Part shown: positions 7,806 through 16,027 of the stretch, piece by piece | Numbering within the stretch: the first letter of the stretch is position 1 | How the letters are laid out: the number at the start of each line of letters is the position of its first letter | NCBI RefSeq assembly: GCF_024609215.1 | Contig: NZ_JANIPD030000005.1 | Location: 1-49,886 of the forward strand | Length of the DNA stretch: 49,886 nt | Direction: 5' to 3' | Source of the DNA: Curtanaerobium respiraculi | GTDB lineage: Bacteria > Actinomycetota > Coriobacteriia > Coriobacteriales > Eggerthellaceae | Notes under the pieces: model-generated | Told to the model about the DNA's origin: nothing | Database searches by the model: none | Seen by the model: only the letters and a program-made list of their open reading frames with translations | Program-made: the position numbers and the translations under genes

Positions 7806-9262
7806 GCGGCGGCATCATCAGGCTCCAGGGGGTCTCGCTGACCTACGCTTCCGCTGACCGCCCGAGCCTGAAGGACATCGAGCTCGCCGTCGAAGCCGGG
7901 GAGCTCGTCGCCATCATAGGACCGTCCGGCTGCGGAAAGACCTCGATCACACGCGTCATAAACGGGCTCGCGGAGCAGTACTACGGAGGACATCTCACCG
8001 GAACCGTCAGAGTCGGCAGCTTGGATGTTCGCCGCGCCAAGCTGCACGAGGTGGGAAAGGCGGTCGGCTCGGTATTCCAGGATCCGCGCAGCCAGTTCTT
8101 CGCATCTCTTGTCGAGGACGAGGTGGCGTTCGGGATGGAGAACTACGGCATCCCCCATAGCCTGCTCGACGAGCGGGTGGACGCATCGCTCGCCCAGGTG
8201 AAGGCGGAATGCCTCAGGGGACGGGAGGTGTTCCCGCTTTCGAGCGGCGAGAAGCAGAAGGTCGCCATCGCCTCGGTAAGCGCCGTCGACCCGGCGGCCT
8301 ACGTCTTCGACGAGCCCTCCGCCAACCTCGACATGAAATCGGTAGGCGCCCTCGGAGACCTCATGGCGGATCTCAAGCGTCGGGGACGGGCGATCGTCAT
8401 CGCAGAGCACCGGATCTACTACCTGGCCGACATCGCGGATCGATTCGTCTATATGGAGCACGGCAGGATAATGCGCGTGCTCACCCGCTTCGAGCTGCTC
8501 TCCCTCAGCGCCGAGGAGCGAGCGCGCATGGGGATACGCAGCCCGGTGATCGGTCCGGGCAAATCCGCGCCCCGGCGCCGAGACGAGGGAGCCGGCATCG
8601 AGGTCTCGGGGCTATCCTTCACGGTGAAGTCCCGCCGCATCTTCGACGGCCTGGACCTTCGGATTCCTCAGGGGAACATGGTCGCCCTCATCGGCCGCAA
8701 CGGAATCGGGAAGACCACGCTTGCGAGGGTGGTCTGCGGCCTCGCGAAGGAGAAGAGCGGGACGATATCCTTATCCGGGGAGGCGATGGGCAGGAGGAGG
8801 AGACGCAGGACGTCCTACTTCGTCATCCAGAACGCCGATTGCCAGCTCTTCGCCGACAGCGTCGCGAAGGAGCTGCGCCTGAACCGTCCCGGTCTGACGG
8901 ACGATGAGGTCGACGAGCTTCTTGGGGCGTATGGTCTGGCCGACTTCCGAGACGCCCATCCGATGACCCTCTCGGGAGGACAGAAGCAACGGCTGGCAAT
9001 AGCCGTGGCGGAGCTGCTCGATGCACCCGTCATCCTGCTTGACGAGCCGACGAGCGGGCTGGACTTTCGCAACATGCAAAGGATAGCGGAGCGTCTGGGG
9101 ATGCTCGCATCGAACGGCAAGACCGTGCTCGTCATCAGCCACGATTACGAGTTCATCGCCTCGTCGTGCACGGCTGCGATCCGCATGGGCGGTCCCGGCA
9201 GAGCCGAGCGCATCGACATGGCCGAGCCGATGGGAGAACTGCTCGCCGCGCTCATGGAGTGA
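7802..9262 (+). CDS. ECF transporter energy-coupling ATPase, two fused ABC domains (EcfA-EcfA')
   Basis: 486 residues from GTG (AAGGTGG upstream, overlapping the ecfT stop by four bases). Two complete ABC ATPase domains are in tandem. Domain 1: Walker A GPSGCGKTS (~40), signature LSSGEKQ, Walker B AYVFDEPSANLD. Domain 2: Walker A GRNGIGKTT (~299), signature LSGGQKQ, Walker B VILLDEPTSGLD. Most ECF systems use two separate ATPase genes; here one polypeptide provides both. It ends the operon and overlaps the convergent folD gene by 11 bp. Confidence 0.9.
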   Translation: MSGGIIRLQGVSLTYASADRPSLKDIELAVEAGELVAIIGPSGCGKTSITRVINGLAEQYYGGHLTGTVRVGSLDVRRAKLHEVGKAVGSVFQDPRSQFFASLVEDEVAFGMENYGIPHSLLDERVDASLAQVKAECLRGREVFPLSSGEKQKVAIASVSAVDPAAYVFDEPSANLDMKSVGALGDLMADLKRRGRAIVIAEHRIYYLADIADRFVYMEHGRIMRVLTRFELLSLSAEERARMGIRSPVIGPGKSAPRRRDEGAGIEVSGLSFTVKSRRIFDGLDLRIPQGNMVALIGRNGIGKTTLARVVCGLAKEKSGTISLSGEAMGRRRRRRTSYFVIQNADCQLFADSVAKELRLNRPGLTDDEVDELLGAYGLADFRDAHPMTLSGGQKQRLAIAVAELLDAPVILLDEPTSGLDFRNMQRIAERLGMLASNGKTVLVISHDYEFIASSCTAAIRMGGPGRAERIDMAEPMGELLAALME

Positions 9263-10106
9263 TTCGCCCGGCGGCCTGCACCACATGCGCGACGAGGACG
9301 GCCGTCGTCACCGCGCCAACGCCGCCCGGCACCGGCGTGATCGCATCCACGAGGGGTTCGACGGCATCGAAATCCACGTCGCCTGCGAGCTTGCCCGCCG
9401 CATCGTCCCAATTGATGCCGACATCGACCACAACCTGCCCGGAACACACGCAATCGGGGCCGATCATGCGCATGCATCCTGCGGCGACGACCAGGATATC
9501 AGCGCTCCGGCACAAACCGGGCAGGTTCCTCGTGCGGCTGTGGCACATCGTCACGGTCGCATCGCGCGCCTGCAGCATCATAGAGACGGGCTTGCCGACG
9601 ACCAGCGACCTGCCCACGACCACGACGTGCTTTCCCGCGACCCCGATGCCGTAATGGTCGAGGATGCGCAGGCATGCTTCGGCGGTGCAGGGGGGAAACC
9701 CGCCGCCCCCTCCCGTGAGCACCCCCAGGAGCGACCCCGACGTGATCCCGTCGACATCCTTCGAGGGATCGAGGGCGCTGCACGCCGCATCCTCATCAAG
9801 GCCGGCAGGTAGGGGGCGGAGCAGAAGACAGCCATGGACGGACGGATCGGCGTTCACGCGCGCGATCGCATCCATCACATCGCCCTGCGAGCAATCGGCT
9901 GGCAGCGCGATCGATTCCACCGCCACTCCCGATGCGGCGCAGCGCTTCGCCGCCCCCCGCTCGTACGAGAGGCCGTCGGGATTCTCACCCACGCGTATGA
10001 TTGCCAACGTCGGCTGCCTGCCTTCACGTGAAAGCTCCGAAGCCCGGGCAAGGGAATCCGCGGTCATGCGCGCCACGACCGGTTTTGCCGAAAGGGTCCG
10101 CGCCAT
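9252..10106 (-). CDS. folD: FolD-type 5,10-methylenetetrahydrofolate dehydrogenase (cyclohydrolase residues missing)
   Basis: 284 residues, the usual FolD length. Catalytic N-terminal lobe (1-~135) and NADP-binding Rossmann lobe (GRSLVVGKP ~165, closing TPVPGGVGAVTTA). The Y48ERGAAK54 segment aligns with E. coli YVASKRK, placing Ala at the catalytic Lys54, and LLLRPLP replaces LVQLPLP, so the catalytic Gln98 is Leu; KDVDG with the Asp is kept. Known chemistry assigns the Lys and Gln to the cyclohydrolase step, so this protein may be mainly a dehydrogenase. The FchA-type gene ending directly upstream (TAG-ATG adjacent) would supply the missing activity. Start ATG has GGAGGAG upstream. Confidence 0.88.
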   Translation of the reverse strand: MARTLSAKPVVARMTADSLARASELSREGRQPTLAIIRVGENPDGLSYERGAAKRCAASGVAVESIALPADCSQGDVMDAIARVNADPSVHGCLLLRPLPAGLDEDAACSALDPSKDVDGITSGSLLGVLTGGGGGFPPCTAEACLRILDHYGIGVAGKHVVVVGRSLVVGKPVSMMLQARDATVTMCHSRTRNLPGLCRSADILVVAAGCMRMIGPDCVCSGQVVVDVGINWDDAAGKLAGDVDFDAVEPLVDAITPVPGGVGAVTTAVLVAHVVQAAGRITP

Positions 10107-10739
10107 CTACTCTCCTCCACATATCTTGGACAACGCCGTTTGGGCGCATGCTTGGGCACGGGGGCCGTATTCCCCCGCCAAAGCCTCGCAGCGTGCCTCC
10201 TTCTCGCGAGCCCACGCGGCATCCGACAGGGAGCGCGTGTTCACGAGGACGTTCGCATGGGAGGCATAGAGCGCAGCCTGGGCAAGATATGCGCCGCAGG
10301 CGATGTCGGACACCAGCAGCGCGCTGCATTTCCGGCCCATCTCCTCTAGCAGGACGATCACCTTGCCGCACTCCTCCATCGTCGCGAGGGGGGGAAGGCA
10401 CGCGGCCTTGGTCGCCTCCTCCACGACATCCGCCCGACGCGGATCATCCCGGGGGATGCCGTAGGCGCGGGACAGGGGCTCGAAGGCGCGGGCATCCTCG
10501 TCGACGAGGTCGAGCAGGCGCTTGCGCGCCGCCTCCGCCTCATCGAGCAACCGGAGGATGTCTTCCTCGACATCGGCGTACCGCTTCTTGCCCACGGTGA
10601 AGTTGCCTGCCATGCCGCAGAGCGCCGCGGCCAGCGCGCCCGCATAGGCGGAAGCGCCGCCGCCGCCGGGAATCGACGACTTCGCGGCGAGGGCGCGGGC
10701 GAAATCCCCGCAGCTGCCGTCCATCAGTTTCTCGGTCAT
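10107..10739 (-). CDS. FchA/FTCD_C-family methenyl-THF cyclohydrolase or cyclodeaminase
   Basis: 210 residues, all-helical, with the family hallmarks: an N-terminal DFARALAAKSSIPGGGGASA loop, the GMAGNFTVGKK helix and the C-terminal repeated Ala-rich helices ending NTRSL. Homologues are the methenyltetrahydrofolate cyclohydrolase FchA of clostridia and the cyclodeaminase half of formimino-THF cyclodeaminase. Placement directly before folD, which lacks cyclohydrolase residues, favours FchA activity. No histidine-degradation genes are nearby. ATG with AGGAG very close upstream. Confidence 0.8.
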   Translation of the reverse strand: MTEKLMDGSCGDFARALAAKSSIPGGGGASAYAGALAAALCGMAGNFTVGKKRYADVEEDILRLLDEAEAARKRLLDLVDEDARAFEPLSRAYGIPRDDPRRADVVEEATKAACLPPLATMEECGKVIVLLEEMGRKCSALLVSDIACGAYLAQAALYASHANVLVNTRSLSDAAWAREKEARCEALAGEYGPRAQACAQTALSKICGGE

Positions 10740-10763
10740 CTCCTACCCCCTCGGCCGGGCCCG

Positions 10764-11558
10764 TTAAAGCTGCCTCGTTTTGGACACCGCCGCCCGGACG
10801 GCGTGCATGACGGTGGAGCGCAATCCGCCCTCCTCCAGAACCTGGACGCCCTCGATGGTCGTCCCTCCGGGGCTGGTCACCATATCCTTCAAAACCGCCG
10901 GATGCTTGCCGGTCTGCACCACGAGCTCGGCGGAGCCGGCGACCGCCCGTGCGGCGATGTCCGTCGCCTGCGTCCGCGGCATCCCCTCCGCGACCGCCGC
11001 ATCGGACAGGGCCTCGATGAATATCGCGGCGAAGGCGGGGGTGCATCCTGCTACCACTCCCGCGACGTCGACCATCTTCTCCGAAAGCCAGTACCCCGTT
11101 CCGACGGATTCGAAGATGCGGTCGGCGATCGCGCGCTGGCGGGCATCGGTGTAGCGGTTCGCGCACAGCCCGGATACGCCGTCGCCGATGAGAGCTGGGG
11201 TATTGGGCATGACGCGGATCAGCGGCACCGGCCGACCGAACGCGTCCTCAAGCCACATCAACGACTTCCCCGCCGCGATGGAGATGACCAGCTCCCCTTC
11301 GGAAAGGTGATCGCGCACCTCGCGCACGGCCGATTCCAGGAATTGGGGCTTCACGGCAAGCACCAGCACATCCGCCCACGAGGCGAGGGCGGCATTGTCC
11401 CCGCCCACCTCGATCTCGAACCTTTCCGCCGCATGGCGGCGCGCCTCCGGCAGCACGTCGGTAGCCCGCACCTCCTCGGAATCGACCACGCCGCGGTCCA
11501 ATATGCCGCCGATGATCGCGCACGCCATGTTCCCGGCACCCACGAAGCCGATTTTCAT
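10764..11558 (-). CDS. proC: pyrroline-5-carboxylate reductase
   Basis: 264 residues from ATG with AAAGG 7 bases upstream (MKIGF; an in-frame ATG five codons earlier lacks a site). N-terminal Rossmann motif GFVGAGNMACAIIGG, the LAVKPQ strand, RVMPNTPALIG, and the C-terminal dimerisation helices with the SPGGTTIEGVQ signature. Catalyses the last step of proline synthesis, using NAD(P)H. proA and proB are also in this window, some 29 kb away, so the pathway is split into two loci. Confidence 0.95.
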   Translation of the reverse strand: MKIGFVGAGNMACAIIGGILDRGVVDSEEVRATDVLPEARRHAAERFEIEVGGDNAALASWADVLVLAVKPQFLESAVREVRDHLSEGELVISIAAGKSLMWLEDAFGRPVPLIRVMPNTPALIGDGVSGLCANRYTDARQRAIADRIFESVGTGYWLSEKMVDVAGVVAGCTPAFAAIFIEALSDAAVAEGMPRTQATDIAARAVAGSAELVVQTGKHPAVLKDMVTSPGGTTIEGVQVLEEGGLRSTVMHAVRAAVSKTRQL

Positions 11559-11608
11559 GTTCAATCCTTTCAAAGGCGCTCTGTAAAGCGCGACGAGGGC
11601 GGGTTTCG

Positions 11609-12340
11609 CTACGCGATCCCCGCCAAACCCTTGACAACGATGCTAGCCAGTATAAGCCCTGCTGCAGAGGGCACGAAGGCGATCGATCCGGGAGAGGGGC
11701 GAGAGCCCCCCTTCACGCCGGCATCCGGCAGGCTGCGGTCGCAGGCGGCGGGCGGCTCCTTGGAATACACGACCGTGACCCCCGTCACTCCGCGCCGCCG
11801 CAGCTCCTTGCGCATCACGCGCGCCAGAGGGTCGACGCTCGTGTCCTCGATGTCGGCGATCTCGAACGCGGTCGGGTCGAGTTTGTTCCCCGCCCCCATG
11901 CTGCTCGCCACGGGCACGCCCGCCCGCTTCGCACAGGTTATGATTGCCAGCTTCGCGGAGACGGTGTCAACGCAGTCGACCGCATAGTCGAACGACGTGA
12001 AATCGAATTCGCCCGCATTCTCCGGAAGGAGGAAGCATTTGCGCGCATGCACCGTGCAATCCGGATCGATCTGGGCGATACGCTCGGCCATCGCATCGAC
12101 CTTCGGGCGTCCCACCGTGCTTTCGAGCGCGATGACCTGGCGGTTCAGATTCGTTTCGTCCACGATATCGGCATCGACGATCGTCAGCTCCCCCACCCCG
12201 CTGCGAGCAAGCGCCTCGATGCAGTGGCCCCCTACGCCGCCGACGCCGAACACGGCCACATGGGAGCAGGCGAGCCGGCGCATCGCCTCGTCGCCCAAAA
12301 GCAGCCTCGTGCGGGCGAGACGGTCCTCATCCGAAGCCAT
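11609..12340 (-). CDS. tcdA: tRNA threonylcarbamoyladenosine dehydratase (ThiF/E1-like)
   Basis: 243 residues. ThiF/MoeB fold: ATP-binding GVGGVGGHCIEALARSG (~31-47), DADIVDETNLNRQ (~58-70), and DCVDTVSAK. The sequence SMGAGNKLDPT and the later SKEPP are typical of TcdA (CsdL), which cyclises t6A37 to ct6A in ANN-decoding tRNAs. There is no second Zn-Cys pair as in MoeB, and no ThiS/MoaD neighbour. The start overlaps the upstream stop by one base (TGATG), so translation is coupled to the aminotransferase-like gene. Confidence 0.88.
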   Translation of the reverse strand: MASDEDRLARTRLLLGDEAMRRLACSHVAVFGVGGVGGHCIEALARSGVGELTIVDADIVDETNLNRQVIALESTVGRPKVDAMAERIAQIDPDCTVHARKCFLLPENAGEFDFTSFDYAVDCVDTVSAKLAIITCAKRAGVPVASSMGAGNKLDPTAFEIADIEDTSVDPLARVMRKELRRRGVTGVTVVYSKEPPAACDRSLPDAGVKGGSRPSPGSIAFVPSAAGLILASIVVKGLAGIA

Positions 12341-13467
12341 CAGCCTATGATGCTCTTCAGCGCATCGAGGAGCTTCTGGTTCTCATCCCGCATGCGCACG
12401 CTTACGCTGAAGTACTCGTTGCTCGGCAGGCCAGGCGTGTTGGGAAGCGCGCGGACCAGGAAGCCCGCGAGCTGCAGGCGCACCACAAGCTCCTCCGTGC
12501 AGGTGACGCCCAGGCGCAGGCCCTTGTCGGGGAAGAACTCGCAGAGGACGAAATTGCCCTCCGCAGGGTAGATGCTGATGCCCGGGACCAAGCTGAGCAT
12601 GCACTGCATCCAGGGAATCTCCTTGTCGAGGAATTCGTGCGTGTCCTCGAGGAACGACTGCTGCGCGGCGAATTCCTTTGCCAGGACCTCGCCGAACATC
12701 GTGATGTCCGACCCATCGTAGAACTGGCGGATTTGGCGCACGGTGCCCGGGTCCGCGACCAGGTAGCTCACGGGGACGCCGGGCATGCCGAACGTGGTCG
12801 AGGGCGACCGGACGACCACGAGGTTGGGATACCGCTCGATCAGGGGAACGGCGCTTTCGCCGCCGAACGAGAGCTCGATGTTGCTCTCGTCGACGATGAC
12901 CCAGTTACATGTCTCGAGATAGTGGATCAGCGTCGAGCGCGCGAGCAGGCGCGACGACGGATAGGTGGGGTTGCCCAGGATGGCGCCGTCCAAATCGCCC
13001 ACCTCGATGCGGGCCGTGTAGGCATCCACCGTGGCGAACGACACGGGATTGATGAGCTCGACGCATTCGTGCCCGGCATTCTCGACCGCCAGGGCATATT
13101 CGGGCGGAGCGGGCGCCACCACCCCGACCACGCCGACCTGGAACGCCTGCGACGCGGTGCGGATCATGGAGAACGCCGACGCCCCGGTGAGAACGCAACC
13201 TTCCTCGAGCCCCAGCATGCGGGCGATCGTCGAGCGGAGCACGTGGCCGTCCCGATCGGGCGCGAACGACAGCTCGCCGTCCACCAAGGCGGAGTGCATC
13301 GATTGCACCATCGACTTCGGCGAACCCAGGGGGTTGACGGGATGGCTGAAATCCATCCATGTCATCTCGTTACGCAGCTCGTACGGAAGGGCGACGGGTT
13401 TTTGGGGAATCTCGGTCTGGGCCTCGCGATAATCGGCCTGACGGCCAAACCCGAGCAAAGATGCCAC
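12340..13467 (-). CDS. class I/II aminotransferase-fold protein lacking the PLP lysine
   Basis: 375 residues from GTG with GGAGG 5 bases upstream. Overall pattern is of a HisC/CobD-type fold-I aminotransferase: HPVNPLGSP near the N-terminus, TGASAFSMI, LGNPTYPSS, VDESNIELSFGG and VVRSPSTTFGMPGVPVSYL. In active enzymes the last motif is S-x-S-K-x-x-G; here T224 occupies the lysine position. The DEAY Tyr, which contacts PLP, is also replaced (D193-E-S-N196). It therefore probably cannot form the internal aldimine and may be a pseudo-enzyme or a binding protein. It is coupled to tcdA. Function unknown. Confidence 0.75.
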   Translation of the reverse strand: MASLLGFGRQADYREAQTEIPQKPVALPYELRNEMTWMDFSHPVNPLGSPKSMVQSMHSALVDGELSFAPDRDGHVLRSTIARMLGLEEGCVLTGASAFSMIRTASQAFQVGVVGVVAPAPPEYALAVENAGHECVELINPVSFATVDAYTARIEVGDLDGAILGNPTYPSSRLLARSTLIHYLETCNWVIVDESNIELSFGGESAVPLIERYPNLVVVRSPSTTFGMPGVPVSYLVADPGTVRQIRQFYDGSDITMFGEVLAKEFAAQQSFLEDTHEFLDKEIPWMQCMLSLVPGISIYPAEGNFVLCEFFPDKGLRLGVTCTEELVVRLQLAGFLVRALPNTPGLPSNEYFSVSVRMRDENQKLLDALKSIIG

Positions 13468-13558
13468 CGCAACCTCCTTGAACGTACGCGCAATCCGTGT
13501 GGGCGAACTATCCTAGCACACCAGCCGCACCCGGATCCGCGCGTGTTAGACTGGCTGC

Positions 13559-14878
13559 ATGATTTCCGAACAGACCCACAAGCCCCCCGATGCCGACCCC
13601 CTACATGTAGTAGGGCCCCGCGCCGCATGGGAAGGACGCGCCATCTTGCTGCTTGACCTGGACGCCTTCTTCGCATCCGTGGAGCAGCTCGACCACCCGG
13701 CCTGGCGGGGCAAGCCGGTGATCGTGGGAGGCAGCGCCGATGCGCGCGGCGTCATCTCCACCGCAAGCTACGAGGCGCGGGTATACGGCGTGCATTCAGC
13801 CATGCCCGCAAGCACCGCCCGGCGGCTGTGCCCCGATGCCATATGGACGCATGGGCGCTACAGCCGCTACAAGGAGGTGTCGCGGAAGGTCATGGCCATC
13901 ATGTTGGACGCCAGCCCGTTCCTCCAGCAAGTCAGCATCGACGAGGCCTTCCTCGACGTGTCGCCCACCGTCCACAACCGCAGCGATCCCGTGCAGCTGG
14001 CCCGAACCATACAGGAGCGCGTGGCGCGTTTGGGCATATCGTGCTCCATCGGGCTCGGGTCGAGCAAGGCGGTTGCGAAAACCGCCTCCGAGCAGCATAA
14101 ACCGCATGGCATCACGGCCGTGATGCCCGGCTGCGAAGCCGCCTTCCTCGCCCCTCTGCCCACGAAGCGCATGAGCGGCATCGGCACGGTCGCGCAGGAA
14201 CGACTCGCCGAATTCGGCATCCACACGCTCGGCGAGGTGGCCTGCGCCGATGACGACGTGCTGCGGCGCGTGTTCGGCAAGAACGCCGACATGATGCGCG
14301 CGCGATGCAAGGGCGCCGATACCGACCCGGTGTCGGCGGAGCGCGATCCTGCCAAGAGCGTGGGGAATGAGATCAGCTTCGCCCGCGACTTGACGCAGCG
14401 CGACGATATCGAGGCGGCATTGGGGACCGTCGCCGCGAAGGTGGGCAGGAGGCTGCGGCGGACAGGCCTGAAAGCGGGAACGCTGACGCTGAAGGTGCGC
14501 TACGGCAACCTGAAGGTCCGAACGGCGCAGCAGCGGCTCGAAGCGCCCTCGGACGACGAGTCCGTCTTCGCCCCTATTCTCAGCCGCCTGCTCGACGATA
14601 TCTGGCACCCGGGCACCGCCTTGCGTTTGGTGGGCGCCCAGGCGAGCAACTTCGAGGTCGGCGGAGAGGCTCCTCGGCAGCTTTCCCTGTTCTCTCTTGA
14701 CGGCGACGGGGACAGCGAGTCCATCGCCCCTTCCCCGGATAGGCGCGCCCTGCATGCGGCAACCGATTCGGTCCGCGACCGGTTCGGCGAGGACGCCGTG
14801 CAGTTCGGGCGCGAGCTGAGGACGAATGCGAACCTCACCGGAAGCGGATCGAAGAATCCGGCCGATTACCGGGATTAG
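13559..14878 (+). CDS. dinB: DNA polymerase IV (Y family)
   Basis: 439 residues. Palm catalytic motifs LLLDLDAFFASVE (D33, D35) and SIDEAFLD (D127, E128); YEARVYGVHSAM finger motif; helix-hairpin-helix GIGTVAQERL; C-terminal little-finger domain from ~260. Length is somewhat above E. coli DinB, with ~27 extra N-terminal residues; a poor Shine-Dalgarno leaves the exact start open. Translesion polymerase. No clear LexA-type site in the short divergent region. Ends by overlapping the convergent glycosyltransferase gene by four bases. Confidence 0.93.
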   Translation: MISEQTHKPPDADPLHVVGPRAAWEGRAILLLDLDAFFASVEQLDHPAWRGKPVIVGGSADARGVISTASYEARVYGVHSAMPASTARRLCPDAIWTHGRYSRYKEVSRKVMAIMLDASPFLQQVSIDEAFLDVSPTVHNRSDPVQLARTIQERVARLGISCSIGLGSSKAVAKTASEQHKPHGITAVMPGCEAAFLAPLPTKRMSGIGTVAQERLAEFGIHTLGEVACADDDVLRRVFGKNADMMRARCKGADTDPVSAERDPAKSVGNEISFARDLTQRDDIEAALGTVAAKVGRRLRRTGLKAGTLTLKVRYGNLKVRTAQQRLEAPSDDESVFAPILSRLLDDIWHPGTALRLVGAQASNFEVGGEAPRQLSLFSLDGDGDSESIAPSPDRRALHAATDSVRDRFGEDAVQFGRELRTNANLTGSGSKNPADYRD

Positions 14879-15894
14879 TTGAACTTGAACACCTTCTGGG
14901 CGATGCGGTACCCGCCCAAGCCGAACCTCCGCCCCGCCTTGCCCGGCAGGTTCACGCCCAGGTTGAGCACATTGCTGCGGATGGCGCGGTACATGCCCGG
15001 CCGCTTCTGCTTGAGATACTCCCATATCGCGATTCGCTTCCCCTCCGCATCGGGATCCGATTCCATGCGAAGGAACACGCTGCAGATGCACATCATCATG
15101 GACAGATAGTTCTCCATGTACTTCCGCAGCTTCGGCTGAGGGATGCGCTGGATGTCCACCGCGTCTATCATCGTGCGCGTGATGCGCAGCTGCTGGTCGA
15201 TGCGCGCGAGCATCGTCTTCTCGTTAACGCTCTGGCCCTCGCGGCCTATGAAGTACCGGTACATGTCCACGTCCAGGTAATATAGGGTGCGCACGTTCGG
15301 CAGGGGGACGTACACGAATATGTTGTCCACGTAGAAGCAATGCTCCGGCAGCTTCAGGCCCATGCCCCGCAGCACCGAGGTGCGGTAGATCGCGGAATGC
15401 ATGAGCAGGTACTGGCTGCTGCGAAAATGCCCGATTTCGTCCCAGGTGAACTCCCGGCCCTCGGGGAACACGTTGCGATAGTCCATCACCGTGCGCTTGC
15501 CCTCGTGCACCTTCTCGTACACGTAGTTGCCGATGACCAGATCGGTGGGGTTGCGGCACTCGACCTGGCTGCGCAGGTACGCCATGACCTCTTTCATGGC
15601 GTCGGCATCCAGCCAATCGTCGGAATCCACCACTTTGAAATACAGGCCGTGGGCTAACTCCAATCCGTGGTTGACCGCTCCGCCATGCCCGCGGTTCTCC
15701 TGGTCGACGGCGACGATGGTGTCCGGGTGGCGCCGCGCCCACTCATGCGCGCGCTCGCTGGTGCCGTCTTCGGTGGAGCCATCGTTGACGATGATGATCT
15801 CGATATCATCGCCGCACGGGAGCAACGATTCGATGCACGTGTCCATATACGCCGCCGAGTTGTAGCATGGAATCGCAAACGTGATGGTCTTCAA
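14875..15894 (-). CDS. family 2 glycosyltransferase
   Basis: 339 residues from TTG with GAAGGG 5 bases upstream. GT-A fold: ITFAIPCYNSAAYMDTCIESL at the start, IIIVNDGSTEDGT, GGAVNHGLELAHG, and the metal-binding DSDDWLD around 93. The C-terminal half (from ~190) is a helical/acceptor region with a YYLDVDMYRYFIGREGQS motif, as in many capsule or teichoic-acid glycosyltransferases. No transmembrane helix. It stands alone between dinB and pta, so the acceptor cannot be inferred. Confidence 0.85.
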   Translation of the reverse strand: MKTITFAIPCYNSAAYMDTCIESLLPCGDDIEIIIVNDGSTEDGTSERAHEWARRHPDTIVAVDQENRGHGGAVNHGLELAHGLYFKVVDSDDWLDADAMKEVMAYLRSQVECRNPTDLVIGNYVYEKVHEGKRTVMDYRNVFPEGREFTWDEIGHFRSSQYLLMHSAIYRTSVLRGMGLKLPEHCFYVDNIFVYVPLPNVRTLYYLDVDMYRYFIGREGQSVNEKTMLARIDQQLRITRTMIDAVDIQRIPQPKLRKYMENYLSMMMCICSVFLRMESDPDAEGKRIAIWEYLKQKRPGMYRAIRSNVLNLGVNLPGKAGRRFGLGGYRIAQKVFKFN

Positions 15895-16027
15895 GCGAGC
15901 CCTTCCCCCGTCACCCCTGAAACACGGCTACGCAAGTGAGAATATCGCCGCACGGCTATTTTATCCAGACCCTTCGCGCAGCTCGTGTATCATCATACAA
16001 ACCGAACAAAGTGGAAGGGAGGCGCCC

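Noticed and set aside
13468-13558. LexA/SOS box in front of dinB
   Set aside because: GAACGTACGCGC in the divergent region has only one half of the actinobacterial GAAC-N4-GTTC site.
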